DNA of 64,000 nt from Sulfitobacter sp. 20_GPM-1509m (GTDB taxonomy: Bacteria > Pseudomonadota > Alphaproteobacteria > Rhodobacterales > Rhodobacteraceae), in contig NZ_JIBC01000007.1 of NCBI RefSeq assembly GCF_000620505.1, positions 62,001 through 126,000 of the forward strand, read 5' to 3'. The notes under the pieces were generated by a model that did no database searches, was not told the origin of the DNA, and saw only the letters and a list, made by a program, of their open reading frames with translations. This document shows, piece after piece, positions 33,794-45,620 of the stretch. The translations under genes were made by a program, and so were the position numbers. How positions within the stretch are numbered: position 1 is the first letter of the stretch; each line of letters starts with the position of its first letter.

Positions 33794-35043
33794 CCCAGTT
33801 GCACCAACGCGTGCCGCTTCTTGCCCGCGCTCAGCTTGATCGGGGAGGACAGTGCGCCCGCGTCGATCATCAGGCCCGCATCGGTCAGCGGCGCATCGTC
33901 CAGACGGGCGCCGTTTTCGGAAATCAGGCGCTTGGCCTCTTTGCCCGAACCGGCCAGTCCCGATTTGACGATCAGCTGCACGATGGAGATGCCATCGCCC
34001 AGCTCGTCGCGCGTCAGGGTCAGGGTGGGCAGGTCATCACCCACGCCGCCCTTTTCGAACACTTCGCGGGCGGTGTCTGCGGCGGCCTTGGCGGCGTCGG
34101 CCCCGTGCAGCAGGGTGGTGATTTCCGTGGCCAGCAGCGCCTTGGCCGCGTTGATCTCGGCCCCTTGCAGTGCGCCCAGACGGTCGCATTCGTCGACGGG
34201 CAGCTCGGTGTAGAGCTTCAGGAACCGGCCCACATCCGCGTCGGTTGTGTTGCGCCAGAATTGCCAGAACTCGTAGGGTGAGAGCATGTCGCCGTTCAGC
34301 CAGACGGCACCGCCCGCAGTTTTGCCCATCTTCTTGCCGTCGCTGGTGGTCAACAGCGGCGAGGTCAGGCCATATACCTCGCCGTCAATCACGCGGCGGG
34401 TCAGGTCGATACCGTTGACGATATTGCCCCACTGGTCGCTGCCGCCCATCTGCAAAACACAGCCGTAGCGGCGGTGAAGTTCCATGAAATCATAGGCTTG
34501 CAGGATCATGTAGTTGAATTCAAGGAACGACAGCGATTGCTCGCGGTCCAGCCGCGACTTGACGCTTTCGAACGACAGCATCCGGTTGATCGAGAAGTGC
34601 CGCCCGATGTCGCGCAGGAAATCGAGGTAGTTCAACCCGTCCAGCCATTCGGCGTTGTTCAGCATCATCGCGGCATTCTGCGCGCCGCTGTCATAGTCGA
34701 TGTAGGCCGCGAACACCTTGCGGATACCTGCGATGTTCTCGTCGATCTGTTCTGGCCCCAGCAGCGGGCGTTCGTCCGCGCGGAACGACGGGTCGCCCAC
34801 CTTGGTGGTGCCGCCGCCCATCAGGGTGATCGGCTGGTGACCGGTTTTCTGGAACCAGCGCAGCATCATGATCTGGATCAGCGAGCCCACGTGCAACGAC
34901 TTGGCCGTCGCGTCAAACCCGATATAAGCGGCGCGTGTTCCGCTCATCAGGGCGTCATCCAGCCCTTGATAGTCGGTGCAGTCGGCGACAAAGCCGCGCT
35001 GTTGCATGACATTGAGAAATTCGGAACGGGGTTTGTACGACAT
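33790..35043 (-). CDS. tyrS: Tyrosyl-tRNA synthetase
   Basis: A 417-residue class I synthetase. The HIGH-like motif is LHVGSLIQI, the tyrosine-binding region is [12 protein letters not shown], and the KMSKS loop is KKMGKTAGG. The C-terminal S4-like RNA-binding domain is present ([23 protein letters not shown]). Length fits the family. It is divergent from anmK with 66 bases between the starts. Confidence 0.97.
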   Translation of the reverse strand: MSYKPRSEFLNVMQQRGFVADCTDYQGLDDALMSGTRAAYIGFDATAKSLHVGSLIQIMMLRWFQKTGHQPITLMGGGTTKVGDPSFRADERPLLGPEQIDENIAGIRKVFAAYIDYDSGAQNAAMMLNNAEWLDGLNYLDFLRDIGRHFSINRMLSFESVKSRLDREQSLSFLEFNYMILQAYDFMELHRRYGCVLQMGGSDQWGNIVNGIDLTRRVIDGEVYGLTSPLLTTSDGKKMGKTAGGAVWLNGDMLSPYEFWQFWRNTTDADVGRFLKLYTELPVDECDRLGALQGAEINAAKALLATEITTLLHGADAAKAAADTAREVFEKGGVGDDLPTLTLTRDELGDGISIVQLIVKSGLAGSGKEAKRLISENGARLDDAPLTDAGLMIDAGALSSPIKLSAGKKRHALVQLG

Positions 35044-35109
35044 GTGACTTGTCCTATGACATCTGTGCGGGGCACTCTATAGGGGCCTAAAGGGCAAAGG
35101 AAAAGACCG

Positions 35110-36216
35110 ATGAACAAGGTCAGGCAGGCAGGCGTACCGATAAGGGCACTGGGCGCGATGAGCGGCACGTCGCTGGACGGGGTCGACGCGGCGGTGGTCG
35201 AGACGGATGGTGTCACGATCACAGGCTTTGGTGAAAGCGGATACAGGCCCTATACGGATGCCGAACAGCGGGTGATTGCCGCCGCTTTGGGGCGCTGGGA
35301 GGGTGCCGAGGTCGCGGCCGCGACGCAGGTGATTCAGGACGCCCATGCCGAAGCGCTGGCGGATTACCAGGACGTTGATCTGGTCGGTTTTCACGGCCAG
35401 ACGCTGGCCCATGCGCCGCGCACGCGCGGCACGTTGCAGGTTGGCGACGGCGCTGCGTTGGCGGCCAGTCTGGGCGTGCCGGTGGTCTGGGATTTCCGCA
35501 GCGCCGATGTGGAAATGGGCGGCGAGGGGGCACCGTTGGCGCCGTTTTTCCATTTCGCTTGCGCCAAATACCTGAACCGCGACGCGCCTGTGGCATTCCT
35601 GAACCTGGGTGGCGTGGGCAACATCAGCTTTGTCGATCCGCGATTCGACAGGCCAGATGCGCCGGGGGCCTTGCTGGCCTTTGACACCGGGCCTGCGAAC
35701 GCGCCGCTGAACGATCTGATGATGGCGCGCCTGGGCAAAAGCTATGATCAGGACGGCAAGGTTGCGCGCAGGGGCGATGTGGCGACAGGCGCGCTTGAGC
35801 TGTTTCTGGCAGAGCCCTATTTTGCACGCATCCCGCCCAAGTCGCTGGATCGCAATGATTTCTCTGAAATGATCGCGCTGGTGGGCGAGCTGTCCGATGC
35901 CGACGCCGCCGCCACCCTGACCGCCATGGCCGCCGCCGGCGTGGCCGAGGCGATGCAGCATTGCCCCGAACCGCCCAGCGAGGTTCTGGTGACAGGCGGC
36001 GGACGCAAGAACCCGGTGCTGATGCAGATGCTGTCGGTGTCGCTGGACTGTCCCGTGCGCCCCGTCGAGGACGTGGGGCTGGACGGTGACATGCTGGAAG
36101 CGCAGGCATTCGCCTATCTTGCGGTGCGCGTGGCGCGGCGTTTGCCGACATCCTGTCCCGGCACGACGGGCGTGCGGGCGGCGGTGGCAGGCGGGACGCT
36201 CAGCTTTCCCGGTTAA
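35110..36216 (+). CDS. anmK: Anhydro-N-acetylmuramic acid kinase
   Basis: A 368-residue sugar kinase that phosphorylates 1,6-anhydroMurNAc released from cell-wall turnover. Motifs: [19 protein letters not shown] at the phosphate-binding N-terminus, [29 protein letters not shown] and [12 protein letters not shown]. With nagZ at 20-21 kb, the window encodes two steps of murein recycling. The TAA interlocks with the TAA of the DUF985 cupin on the other strand (TTAA). Confidence 0.95.
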   Translation: MNKVRQAGVPIRALGAMSGTSLDGVDAAVVETDGVTITGFGESGYRPYTDAEQRVIAAALGRWEGAEVAAATQVIQDAHAEALADYQDVDLVGFHGQTLAHAPRTRGTLQVGDGAALAASLGVPVVWDFRSADVEMGGEGAPLAPFFHFACAKYLNRDAPVAFLNLGGVGNISFVDPRFDRPDAPGALLAFDTGPANAPLNDLMMARLGKSYDQDGKVARRGDVATGALELFLAEPYFARIPPKSLDRNDFSEMIALVGELSDADAAATLTAMAAAGVAEAMQHCPEPPSEVLVTGGGRKNPVLMQMLSVSLDCPVRPVEDVGLDGDMLEAQAFAYLAVRVARRLPTSCPGTTGVRAAVAGGTLSFPG

Positions 36217-36635
36217 ACTGCGTCCGGAATGTCGAAATCCGGCGGGGCCAGCGTAAAGCCTTCGAACCGGAACCCCGGCGATACGGTGCAGGACACCAGC
36301 GTGTGCCCGCCGGTGCTGCGCGCCGATTGCCAGTGATCCTGTGGCACGATGACCTGCGGTGCGCCGGCACTCAGGTCGGGGGTCAGCAGATGGGTCACCG
36401 CGGGGCCTGCATCCGTGGCCGACAGGCGCAATTCCAGCGGCGCGCCCGCGTGATAGAGCCAGATTTCGGTAGCATCCACCCGGTGCCAATGGCTGCGCTC
36501 GCCCGCCTGCAGCAGGAAATAGATGCAGGTGCCGCTGGGGCGCCCAATGCCATCGGCCACCCAGGTCTGGCGGTAATGACCGCCTTCGGGGTGCGGCGTC
36601 AGGTTCAGGTGGGCGATGATCTCTTGCGGTGTCAT
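36213..36635 (-). CDS. DUF985 cupin-domain protein
   Basis: A 140-residue RmlC-type cupin. The conserved start [12 protein letters not shown] and the middle [17 protein letters not shown] carry the histidines typical of the family, followed by [28 protein letters not shown]985 proteins are widespread but without a proven reaction. It is divergent from the flavoprotein gene (45 bases apart). Confidence 0.9.
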   Translation of the reverse strand: MTPQEIIAHLNLTPHPEGGHYRQTWVADGIGRPSGTCIYFLLQAGERSHWHRVDATEIWLYHAGAPLELRLSATDAGPAVTHLLTPDLSAGAPQVIVPQDHWQSARSTGGHTLVSCTVSPGFRFEGFTLAPPDFDIPDAV

Positions 36636-36680
36636 GCCAAGAGTTTAGGGTGCGGCGCGAACAGGGCCAAGAGGTGATCC

Positions 36681-37766
36681 ATGAAAGTTGTCGTTGTCGG
36701 AGCAGGGATTATCGGTGCGTCGGTGGCCTATCAACTGGCCAAGGCCGGCGCGCAGGTGACGGTGATCGACGGCGCGGGCGTGGCGGCGGGGGCGACGGGC
36801 CGGTCCTTTGGCTGGATCAACGCCAGTTTTCACGCCGATGCGGCGCATTTCCGGCTGAGGGCGGAAAGCATGGCAGCCTATCACCGGTTGATCGAACAGA
36901 TGGATATGGCCCCTGTGCGCTGGACCGGCTGTTTGTGCTGGGATGGGCATGGCACCGCGCTCGAGACGCAGGCGGCGGAACTGGACGCTCTGGGCTATGA
37001 GGTCGAGATCATCGACCGTGCAGGTTTCGCAGCGCGCGAACCGCATGTGGCCAACCCGCCAGAGCAGGCCCTGGCCTTTGACACGGAAGGCGTGGCCGAG
37101 ACCGCACCGATGGCGCAGACACTGATGAATGCGGCGACCGCGCTGGGGGCGCAGGTGCTGCTGGGTGTGGCGGTGCAGGGTATTGAGACCCAAGGTGACA
37201 CTGTCACTGGTGTGCGGATCGAGCAGGGGGTGATTCCCGCCGACCGCGTGGTGATCTGCGGCGGCACCGGCAGCCCCGCGGTGCTGAGCAGCGTCGGTGT
37301 CGCCCTGCCGATGCTCAAGCGTCCCGGTCTGCTGTTGCGCAGCGCCCCCGTGGCACCGGTGCTGAGCCATGTCATGGCCGCACCGGGTCAGGAGTTCCGT
37401 CAGGATGCCTCGGGCCGCATCATCGCGCCGACCTCGGCCAACCATCAATCCGACAATCTGGAGCACGTGTCCGAACGCCCCGATGTGCTGGCAGAGGCCA
37501 CCATGGCCCGGCTTCAGACGCTGTTGCCCGAGGTGGCCTTGCGTTGGGAGCAGGTGACCCAGGCCATGCGCCCGGTGCCGCAGGACGGGTTGCCGGTGAT
37601 GGGGCCGTGCGGGCCTGAGGGGCTGCACATGGCGGTGATGCATTCGGGAATCACGCTGGCACCCCTGGCCGGTGAACTGGTGGCTGCGGGCGTGTTGGAT
37701 CAACCGCTGAGCAATCACCAAAGGGATCTGATCGCACCCTACGCGCCGCAACGGTTTCAAAGTTGA
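36681..37766 (+). CDS. FAD-dependent oxidoreductase (DAO/glycine oxidase type)
   Basis: A 361-residue flavoprotein. The N-terminal fold VVVVGAGIIGASVAYQLAKAG binds FAD, and GRSFGWINASF resembles the DadA/MnmC-like group. The C-terminus has the family loop AVMHSGITLAPLAGELVA. It would oxidise an amino acid or amine (D-amino acid or N-methyl group), with oxygen or the quinone pool as acceptor. There is no transporter next to it to indicate the substrate. Confidence 0.88.
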   Translation: MKVVVVGAGIIGASVAYQLAKAGAQVTVIDGAGVAAGATGRSFGWINASFHADAAHFRLRAESMAAYHRLIEQMDMAPVRWTGCLCWDGHGTALETQAAELDALGYEVEIIDRAGFAAREPHVANPPEQALAFDTEGVAETAPMAQTLMNAATALGAQVLLGVAVQGIETQGDTVTGVRIEQGVIPADRVVICGGTGSPAVLSSVGVALPMLKRPGLLLRSAPVAPVLSHVMAAPGQEFRQDASGRIIAPTSANHQSDNLEHVSERPDVLAEATMARLQTLLPEVALRWEQVTQAMRPVPQDGLPVMGPCGPEGLHMAVMHSGITLAPLAGELVAAGVLDQPLSNHQRDLIAPYAPQRFQS

Positions 37767-38082
37767 CCTGATGCGGACAGGTTGAGCACAGGGTCATATT
37801 TTCGACCAAAAGTTGCGGTAGCAAATCCCTGATTTTTCGTCTTGGGTGGTCTGGGTAACTATTATAGATGCGCGATAATACCTGCCTGAAAACTGTCCTT
37901 TTGCGAGGGTCTGTTTGTGGTTGTCCGGTAACTGGTTGTGGCATCAAGAACTTCATATTAGTCATCAAAATGAGACTTCCCCTGGGGGTGCTGTCCCTGT
38001 CCGGGAACGGTTCAAGTGAGATTTAGTTTAGGAACGCAGTATTTTTAGCAGGGTCTTTCAATGCATTAAGCTTGATGCAACC
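37767..38082. other. 316-base AT-rich gap before the histidine kinase
   Basis: This stretch is less GC-rich than the surrounding genes. A minus-strand ORF that crosses it is a shadow. A TATTATAGAT patch near 37861 could be a -10 element for the histidine kinase but lacks a convincing -35. A small inverted GGAACGGTTC motif lies near 38008. I see no RNA gene or repeat. Confidence 0.4.
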
Positions 38083-39819
38083 TTGCCGGCTGTCCAGCTG
38101 GTGGGGGCGACGTGTCTTGTGGTGTGCCTGGTTGTCTTATGGGCGCGCGGGCACAGGGGATTGCCCGGCCACCGGTGGTTTATCCTGACCAACCTGGGCA
38201 TGCTGGGCTGGCTGGTTTCGATCGCGATGGAACTGTCCGTTCCGACGCAGGCCTGCAAGGTCCTCTGGGCCGAACTGGCGTGGCCGTTCATCGTGCTGAT
38301 GCCGACGGCCTGGTCCTTTTTCCTCTACGAATTCGCGCTGACCCGAAAGGTTGCGCGGATCGCTGCGATTGCGGGCGTGGTTGTCCATCCGCTGTTCATA
38401 CTGGTGGCGGCCACGACCAATGGTTTCCACGGCTTGCTGTATGGTGCAAATACACGGCTGGTGGTTCGGGGCGACACGTCCTTTGTCATCTATGACCACG
38501 GGCCGCTGTATTTCCTGGCGATCACCTTTCTTTATACGATCATTCTGGCCAGCTGCGTGATCGCGGCGCGCGCGGTGCGGCAGGCCAATCCTGCGGTCAA
38601 GGGCTTCTTCAAAAAGCTGTTCTTTGCCACGGCGGTGCCGATCGGGTTCAGCATCTCTTATGACACCTTCGGTTTCATGGTGTTCGGCATGGACCCCACA
38701 CCGTTTTCCTTTGCCATTTCGATCAGCCTTGTCGGCTGGATGATCATCGACAACCGCTGGGTCGACGTGACCGCGATTGCGCGTGATCTGCTGTACTACA
38801 ACTCGCGCGAACTGATTTTCGTAATGGATGCGAACGGTCACCTGCTGGAGACGAACCATTCGGCAAAACAACTGATGCGCGATCAGGGGATTGCCAAAGG
38901 CGCTGTGTCCGAGATCGACGGCATGGGCCGTGTGTTCCAGATCCTGGCCGAACGGCAGGAATTGCCCGAGACGCTCGAGGTTGAAAATGGCGGGCGTCAT
39001 TTTGTGCCGCGCGTCTATCCGATGTCATTGGGCCGGGGGCAGCGGCTGTTGGGGTGGGCGGTGTCCTTTATCGATGTCACGGTCCAGAAGGCTGCCGCCG
39101 AACGTGCCATCAAGTCGGAACGCTTGCAGAGCCAGTTCCTGTCCACCGTGAGCCACGAGCTGCGCACACCGCTGACGGTGATCAACGGATCGCTGCAGCT
39201 GCTTTCGCACAACCGGGGGAACACCTCGCCTGAACAGGCGGACCGGCTCCTGGAACTTGCGACCAAGAATGCGGCCACGCTGGCCAAGCTGGTCAACGAT
39301 CTGCTGGAAACACAGCGCTTGGAAAGCTCGGATTTGCAGTTGAAGCTCGAGCTTTGCAATCTGGACGAGATTGTTTCGGACGCGGTCGACGGGATGGAGA
39401 CCTATCTGCCCGAGAAGGATGTCAAAATCCTGTACAAGAGACAGGTTCAGACCGTGCAGACACTGGCCGATGCGGATCGTCTGCAACAGGTGATTGTGAA
39501 TGTGCTGTCCAATGCGGTGAAATTTTCCAAGCCGCACAGCTATGTCGAGGTGGACCTGTCGGTCGTGGCGGGCCTGGCTTATGTCACGATAAAGGACACG
39601 GGTGCCGGAATTCCGCCGGGGTCCGAGGAATCCGTCTTTGGGCGCTTTACCCAGGTCGATGCGACAGACACGAAAACCTTTTATGGCAGCGGTCTGGGTA
39701 TGCATATTTCGAAACAGCTGATGGCGCGCCACGGGGGCAACATTCACTACGTCAGCGAATTGGGCGTGGGGTCGACGTTTACCGTGACGATCCCGGTGCA
39801 TCACATCACTGCGGGATAG
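38083..39819 (+). CDS. 7TM-sensor histidine kinase (orphan)
   Basis: A 578-residue sensor kinase. The N-terminal third has about seven membrane segments (7TMR-HK type, ending FAISISLVGWMIIDNRW), then a PAS-like domain (RELIFVMDANGHLLETNHSAK), a HisKA domain with phospho-acceptor His358 (STVSHELRTPLTVING), and a HATPase domain (VIVNVLSNAVKF, DTGAGIPPGSEE, GSGLGMHISKQL). No response regulator is adjacent. The start is uncertain: TTG is the first usable codon, there is no in-frame ATG, and an ATT six codons upstream fits a fuller first membrane segment. Confidence 0.85.
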   Translation: MPAVQLVGATCLVVCLVVLWARGHRGLPGHRWFILTNLGMLGWLVSIAMELSVPTQACKVLWAELAWPFIVLMPTAWSFFLYEFALTRKVARIAAIAGVVVHPLFILVAATTNGFHGLLYGANTRLVVRGDTSFVIYDHGPLYFLAITFLYTIILASCVIAARAVRQANPAVKGFFKKLFFATAVPIGFSISYDTFGFMVFGMDPTPFSFAISISLVGWMIIDNRWVDVTAIARDLLYYNSRELIFVMDANGHLLETNHSAKQLMRDQGIAKGAVSEIDGMGRVFQILAERQELPETLEVENGGRHFVPRVYPMSLGRGQRLLGWAVSFIDVTVQKAAAERAIKSERLQSQFLSTVSHELRTPLTVINGSLQLLSHNRGNTSPEQADRLLELATKNAATLAKLVNDLLETQRLESSDLQLKLELCNLDEIVSDAVDGMETYLPEKDVKILYKRQVQTVQTLADADRLQQVIVNVLSNAVKFSKPHSYVEVDLSVVAGLAYVTIKDTGAGIPPGSEESVFGRFTQVDATDTKTFYGSGLGMHISKQLMARHGGNIHYVSELGVGSTFTVTIPVHHITAG

Positions 39820-39828
39820 GCCTCTTGC

Positions 39829-40340
39829 CTAAAGCGGATGGTCGTAAAAGCGCAGGATCGGGGCGAATTCCGGGTCCGGGTCATAGAACGGCGCGCAGGG
39901 CGCAAAGCCCAGGGCCTCGTAGAGCGCGATCGCTTCGGTCAGCATATACATCGTGTCCAGCACCATGCGGTCGTACCCATCAGCGCGGGCGCGCTGCATT
40001 GCGGCGCGCATCAGCGCCTTTCCCGCACCATGCCCGCGCGCGCTGTCGCTGACAAAGACGCGTTTGATCTCGCAGGTGGCGGGCAGGGACAGCGGATAAT
40101 ACATCGCACAGCCCACGACAGCGCCGTCCAGATCGGCCAGCAGGATGTCACCCGCAGGCCGGGCATGGATGCGCGGCAGATCGTCGATCAGCGCGCCGTA
40201 GCTGTCATTGGCATAGTAGGTGTCCACAATCGCCGGCGTCGCGGCACAGCGCGCCGCCAGCAGATCGCGGTAGCCCCAGCACAGGCGCGCCAGCGCCTGT
40301 GCGTCCTCCGGAAACCGGGCGGGGCGGATGGTCAGGGGCA

Positions 40341-40341
<1 letters not shown>
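39829..40341 (-). CDS. GNAT-family N-acetyltransferase (coupled to eno)
   Basis: A 170-residue GNAT enzyme with the acetyl-CoA loop IKRVFVSDSARGHGAGKALM and the C-terminal EAIALYEALGFAPCAPFYD. It starts with TGATG on the eno stop codon, so it is translated from the eno mRNA. The substrate is unknown. It converges with the histidine kinase with a nine-base gap. Confidence 0.9.
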
Positions 40342-42565
<2,224 letters not shown>

Positions 42566-42696
42566 GCCCGTCCTCATTCTTGTGTTGTCGCGGGGATGGG
42601 GATAATCGGGCGCAGTTGCAAGGCGCAAAAGTAACGGCTCGCGTGAACTTTTTGCTGCACTGCGGCGTTAAGGCAGGAAACCGCACAAAGGCATCT

Positions 42697-44052
42697 GTGG
42701 TGGGTATAAAACGACACGTTCGCAAGTTGGCCTTGGGCGCTCGTCTGGGTGTGATGCAGGCAGCACCTGCGCGGCTTTTGCTTTTTGGCTATGTCTCTTA
42801 CATGCTTGTGGGCTGGGCGCTGCTCTCGCTGCCGGTGTCGCAGATCCAGCCGGTCGCGGCGATCGATACGCTGTTCACCGCCGTGTCTGCCGTGTCCACC
42901 ACGGGACTGGCCACGGTGTCGGTCGGTGGCAGTTTCAGCCCTTTCGGCGAAGTGGTGATGCTGGCGCTGATTCAGGCGGGCGGTCTGGGCTATATGACCA
43001 TCGGGTCCTTCGCGGTGCTGTCGGTCTATCACCGTCTGGGACGGATGCGCACGCATACGGTCCGGCAGGCGTTCAACCTGCCCGAAGGCATCTCTCCGGT
43101 GATGTTCCTGCGCTCTGTCGTGTGGTTCACTCTGATTTGCGAAGGGATCGGCGCGCTGGCGCTGTTCTTGATGTTCCACCACGCGGGCGTGCCCAATGCG
43201 CTGTGGATGGCCGTTTTCCACAGTATATCAGCGTTTTGCACGGCGGGGTTCAGCCTGTTCGACAACTCGCTTGAGATGTTCCACGACCATGTGGGGATCA
43301 ATCTGGCGATCTCGATCCTCAGCCTGTTGGGTGCCATGGGGTTCCTGATCATCGTCGACGGCTGGCGCGCTTTGATGGGGCGCGAGCGGGTGCTGGGATT
43401 CACGTCCAAGGTGATCGTGCGCATGACGATGGTGTTCCTGGGGCTGGGCACGCTGATCCTGTTCGTGACCGAACCCGAACTGGCCCCGCTGCCGCCGGAC
43501 GACCGGCTGATGGCGGCGTTTTTCCAAACCATGTCAGCCAGCACCACGGTGGGGTTCAACACGGTGTCGATCACGGGCATGTCGCAGGCTGTGCTGATGG
43601 TCCTGATGGGGCTGATGGTGGTCGGCGCGTCACCTGCGGGCACCGGGGGCGGATTGAAAACGACCTCGTTTGCGGCACTGCTGGGGTTGGTGCGCTCGAC
43701 GCTGAAGAACCGCGAGGCGGTGCGGTTCTTCAAGCGCCGCGTGTCGGATGAAAAACTGAACATGGCCACCGCGTCGCTGGCCTATTACGCGGGGCTGTGC
43801 GGGCTGGCGATGTTCCTGCTGTTGCTGACGGATTCGGGACAGACATTCGAGTCGCTGTTGTTCGAGGCAACTTCGGCCATGGGCACCGTGGGGCTGAGCA
43901 CCGGCATCACCAGCGATCTGTCCGATCTGGGCAAGCTGATCGTGATCGTGCTGATGACGGCGGGGCGCGTTGGCATCCTGACATTCGGCATAGCACTGGC
44001 CGCCCACGACGAAAGCCGCGCGGAAGAGCAGGATGACAATCTGGTTCTGTAA
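42697..44052 (+). CDS. TrkH/KtrB-type potassium channel subunit
   Basis: A membrane protein of about 451 residues with four pore repeats, each with a selectivity-filter-like segment: VSTTGLATVS, FCTAGFSLF, STTVGFNTVS and MGTVGLSTGI. It moves K+ (or Na+-coupled K+) inward, with a TrkA/KtrA gating ring that is not encoded nearby. A GTG is taken as start because AAAGG precedes it; upstream frames run into the DMT start region, and an ATG at 42754 is also possible. Confidence 0.85.
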   Translation: MVGIKRHVRKLALGARLGVMQAAPARLLLFGYVSYMLVGWALLSLPVSQIQPVAAIDTLFTAVSAVSTTGLATVSVGGSFSPFGEVVMLALIQAGGLGYMTIGSFAVLSVYHRLGRMRTHTVRQAFNLPEGISPVMFLRSVVWFTLICEGIGALALFLMFHHAGVPNALWMAVFHSISAFCTAGFSLFDNSLEMFHDHVGINLAISILSLLGAMGFLIIVDGWRALMGRERVLGFTSKVIVRMTMVFLGLGTLILFVTEPELAPLPPDDRLMAAFFQTMSASTTVGFNTVSITGMSQAVLMVLMGLMVVGASPAGTGGGLKTTSFAALLGLVRSTLKNREAVRFFKRRVSDEKLNMATASLAYYAGLCGLAMFLLLLTDSGQTFESLLFEATSAMGTVGLSTGITSDLSDLGKLIVIVLMTAGRVGILTFGIALAAHDESRAEEQDDNLVL

Positions 44053-44076
44053 GCCTTAGGGCCCTGACCCTAGGCT
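44052..44076. terminator. Hairpin between convergent TrkH and NYN genes
   Basis: AGCCTTAGGG and CCCTAGGCT pair with one bulged T and a six-base loop. The hairpin fills the 17-base gap and includes the NYN stop codon in its right arm. No long T-run follows on either strand, so any terminator role is weakly supported. Confidence 0.4.
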
Positions 44077-44771
44077 TGCAGGCGGATCATCAACTGGTTG
44101 CCGTCCTTGCGTGTCTCGATCTCGGTGATGTCGCGCACCAGCGCGCTCAGCTTTGAGTGGCCATAGGTGCGCGTGTCGAAATCGGGGTGCGACGACTGGA
44201 TCGTCTGGCCGATCTGGCCCAGCGAATACCATTCGTCCTCGCGCTCGATCTTTTCCATCGCGGCTTCGATCAGGGGCAGGGCATCGCGGGATTTTTCGCG
44301 CATGGCGGGGGCAGGACCCTCGTCGCTGGGACCAAGGTTCTCGATAAAGATAAAGCGGTTGCACACATTGCGCAGCGCCTCGGGCGTTTTCTTCTCACCG
44401 ATGCCGATCACGGTCAGACCGTCCTCGCGCAGACGGTTGGCCAGCGAGGTGAAATCGCTGTCCGAGGACACCAGCACAAAGCCGTCAAAACGACGGGTGT
44501 GCAGGATGTCCATCGCATCAATCACCAGACCGATGTCGCTGGCGTTCTTGCCGGATGTGTTCGCGGTTTCCTGATGTGCCACCAGACCCAGCGACAGCAC
44601 ATGTTCGGACCAGTTCCGCAGCCGTCCCGACGACCAGTCGCCATAAACGCGGCGCAGGGCCGGTTCGCCAATGGTGGTTACTTCGCGCAGGATGGCTGCG
44701 GCGTGTTTGGCCGGCACGTTGTCGGCGTCAATCAACACGGCAAGAAGCGGGCGGTCGCGGTCAACGGGCAT
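44070..44771 (-). CDS. NYN-domain ribonuclease with LOTUS/OST-HTH domain
   Basis: A 233-residue protein. The N-terminal NYN (PIN-like, LabA/DUF88) domain has conserved acidic sites AVLIDADNVPAKH, KNASDIGLVIDAMDIL and VLVSSDSDFTSLANRL. The C-terminal part (EDEWYSLGQIGQTIQSSHPDF, YGHSKLSALVRDI) is an OST-HTH/LOTUS domain, an RNA-binding module also found in animal germline proteins. A metal-dependent RNase on a specific RNA is likely. The neighbour on the same strand is Fur, 79 bases upstream. Confidence 0.92.
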   Translation of the reverse strand: MPVDRDRPLLAVLIDADNVPAKHAAAILREVTTIGEPALRRVYGDWSSGRLRNWSEHVLSLGLVAHQETANTSGKNASDIGLVIDAMDILHTRRFDGFVLVSSDSDFTSLANRLREDGLTVIGIGEKKTPEALRNVCNRFIFIENLGPSDEGPAPAMREKSRDALPLIEAAMEKIEREDEWYSLGQIGQTIQSSHPDFDTRTYGHSKLSALVRDITEIETRKDGNQLMIRLQA

Positions 44772-44850
44772 AAGGGGTCCAATTCCTGAGGTGGCTGTCA
44801 GCTCTGTAGCAGCCTGTAGGTTAACGGCACATCACCTGTGCCGGTTCCGC

Positions 44851-45261
44851 CTACTTCTTCAGCGGCACGCCGTAAAGCTCAAGCCTGTGGCCGCGCAGCT
44901 CAAAACCCAGCTTGGCAGCGATCCGCTCTTGCAACTCTTCGATCTCGTCGTCGACGAATTCGATCACCTCGCCCGACTGCATGTCGATCAGGTGGTCATG
45001 GTGGTCGCGTTCCGCATCTTCATAGCGCGCACGCCCGTCGCCGAATTCCAGCTTGTCCAGTATGCCCGCCTCTTCGAACAGTTTGACGGTGCGATAGACC
45101 GTGGCAATGGAAATCCCTGCATCAATGGCAGAGGCGCGGGCATAAAGCTGTTCGACATCGGGGTGGTCATCGCTGTCTTGCAGCACTTGCGCGATCACGC
45201 GGCGCTGGCCGGTCACACGCAGGCCTTTGGTTTCACAACGGGCGATGATCGGCTGGCTCAT
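44851..45261 (-). CDS. fur: Fur-family metalloregulator (Fur/Mur)
   Basis: A 136-residue iron- or manganese-sensing repressor. DNA-binding helix: SIATVYRTVKLFEEAGILDKLEF. The metal-site region is ERDHHDHLIDMQSGEVIEF. The structural CxxC pairs of E. coli Fur are absent; only one cysteine (near residue 9) is present. In related Rhodobacteraceae the protein at this position responds mainly to manganese (Mur). It differs from Irr in lacking a heme motif. Symbol fur is used in the broad sense. Confidence 0.88.
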   Translation of the reverse strand: MSQPIIARCETKGLRVTGQRRVIAQVLQDSDDHPDVEQLYARASAIDAGISIATVYRTVKLFEEAGILDKLEFGDGRARYEDAERDHHDHLIDMQSGEVIEFVDDEIEELQERIAAKLGFELRGHRLELYGVPLKK

Positions 45262-45620
45262 AGGGGTCTCCGGGTCGTGTTGCCGCGTTGGGCGTTGTGG
45301 GCCATTGGGACCTTTGTGTAACTTTGTTTGCCCAAAGGGGCCAGAGGCAAGGTTGACTTATCCCCCGTAAACCGCCATGTGCCCCACAGGCGTTACCGTC
45401 TGCCGCGTGAGCAGAGACAGGAAAGAGCGGGATCATACCCGCCGACCGTACCCTTGGGATAAGGGGAGGTCAGGACCAGCGGACGCCCATCTGTTCCCGA
45501 TATCACGCATGGGGCAACGCGACCGGACGGGGCGTTGGCATGTGGCCTGCGCTCGCTGATTTTCCGGCCGCCCACCTCAATGTGATGCCGTGCGCGTTTG
45601 CGTGCGGCCAAGGATATGAC
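45262..45620. other. 359-base gap between fur and the DEAD-box helicase gene
   Basis: The two genes diverge, so both promoters lie here. A TTGACT at about 45354 on the plus strand lacks a good -10 partner. A minus-strand GTTACACAAAGG patch near 45315 could be part of the fur promoter. Short ORFs here are shadows. I see no repeat or RNA gene. Confidence 0.4.
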
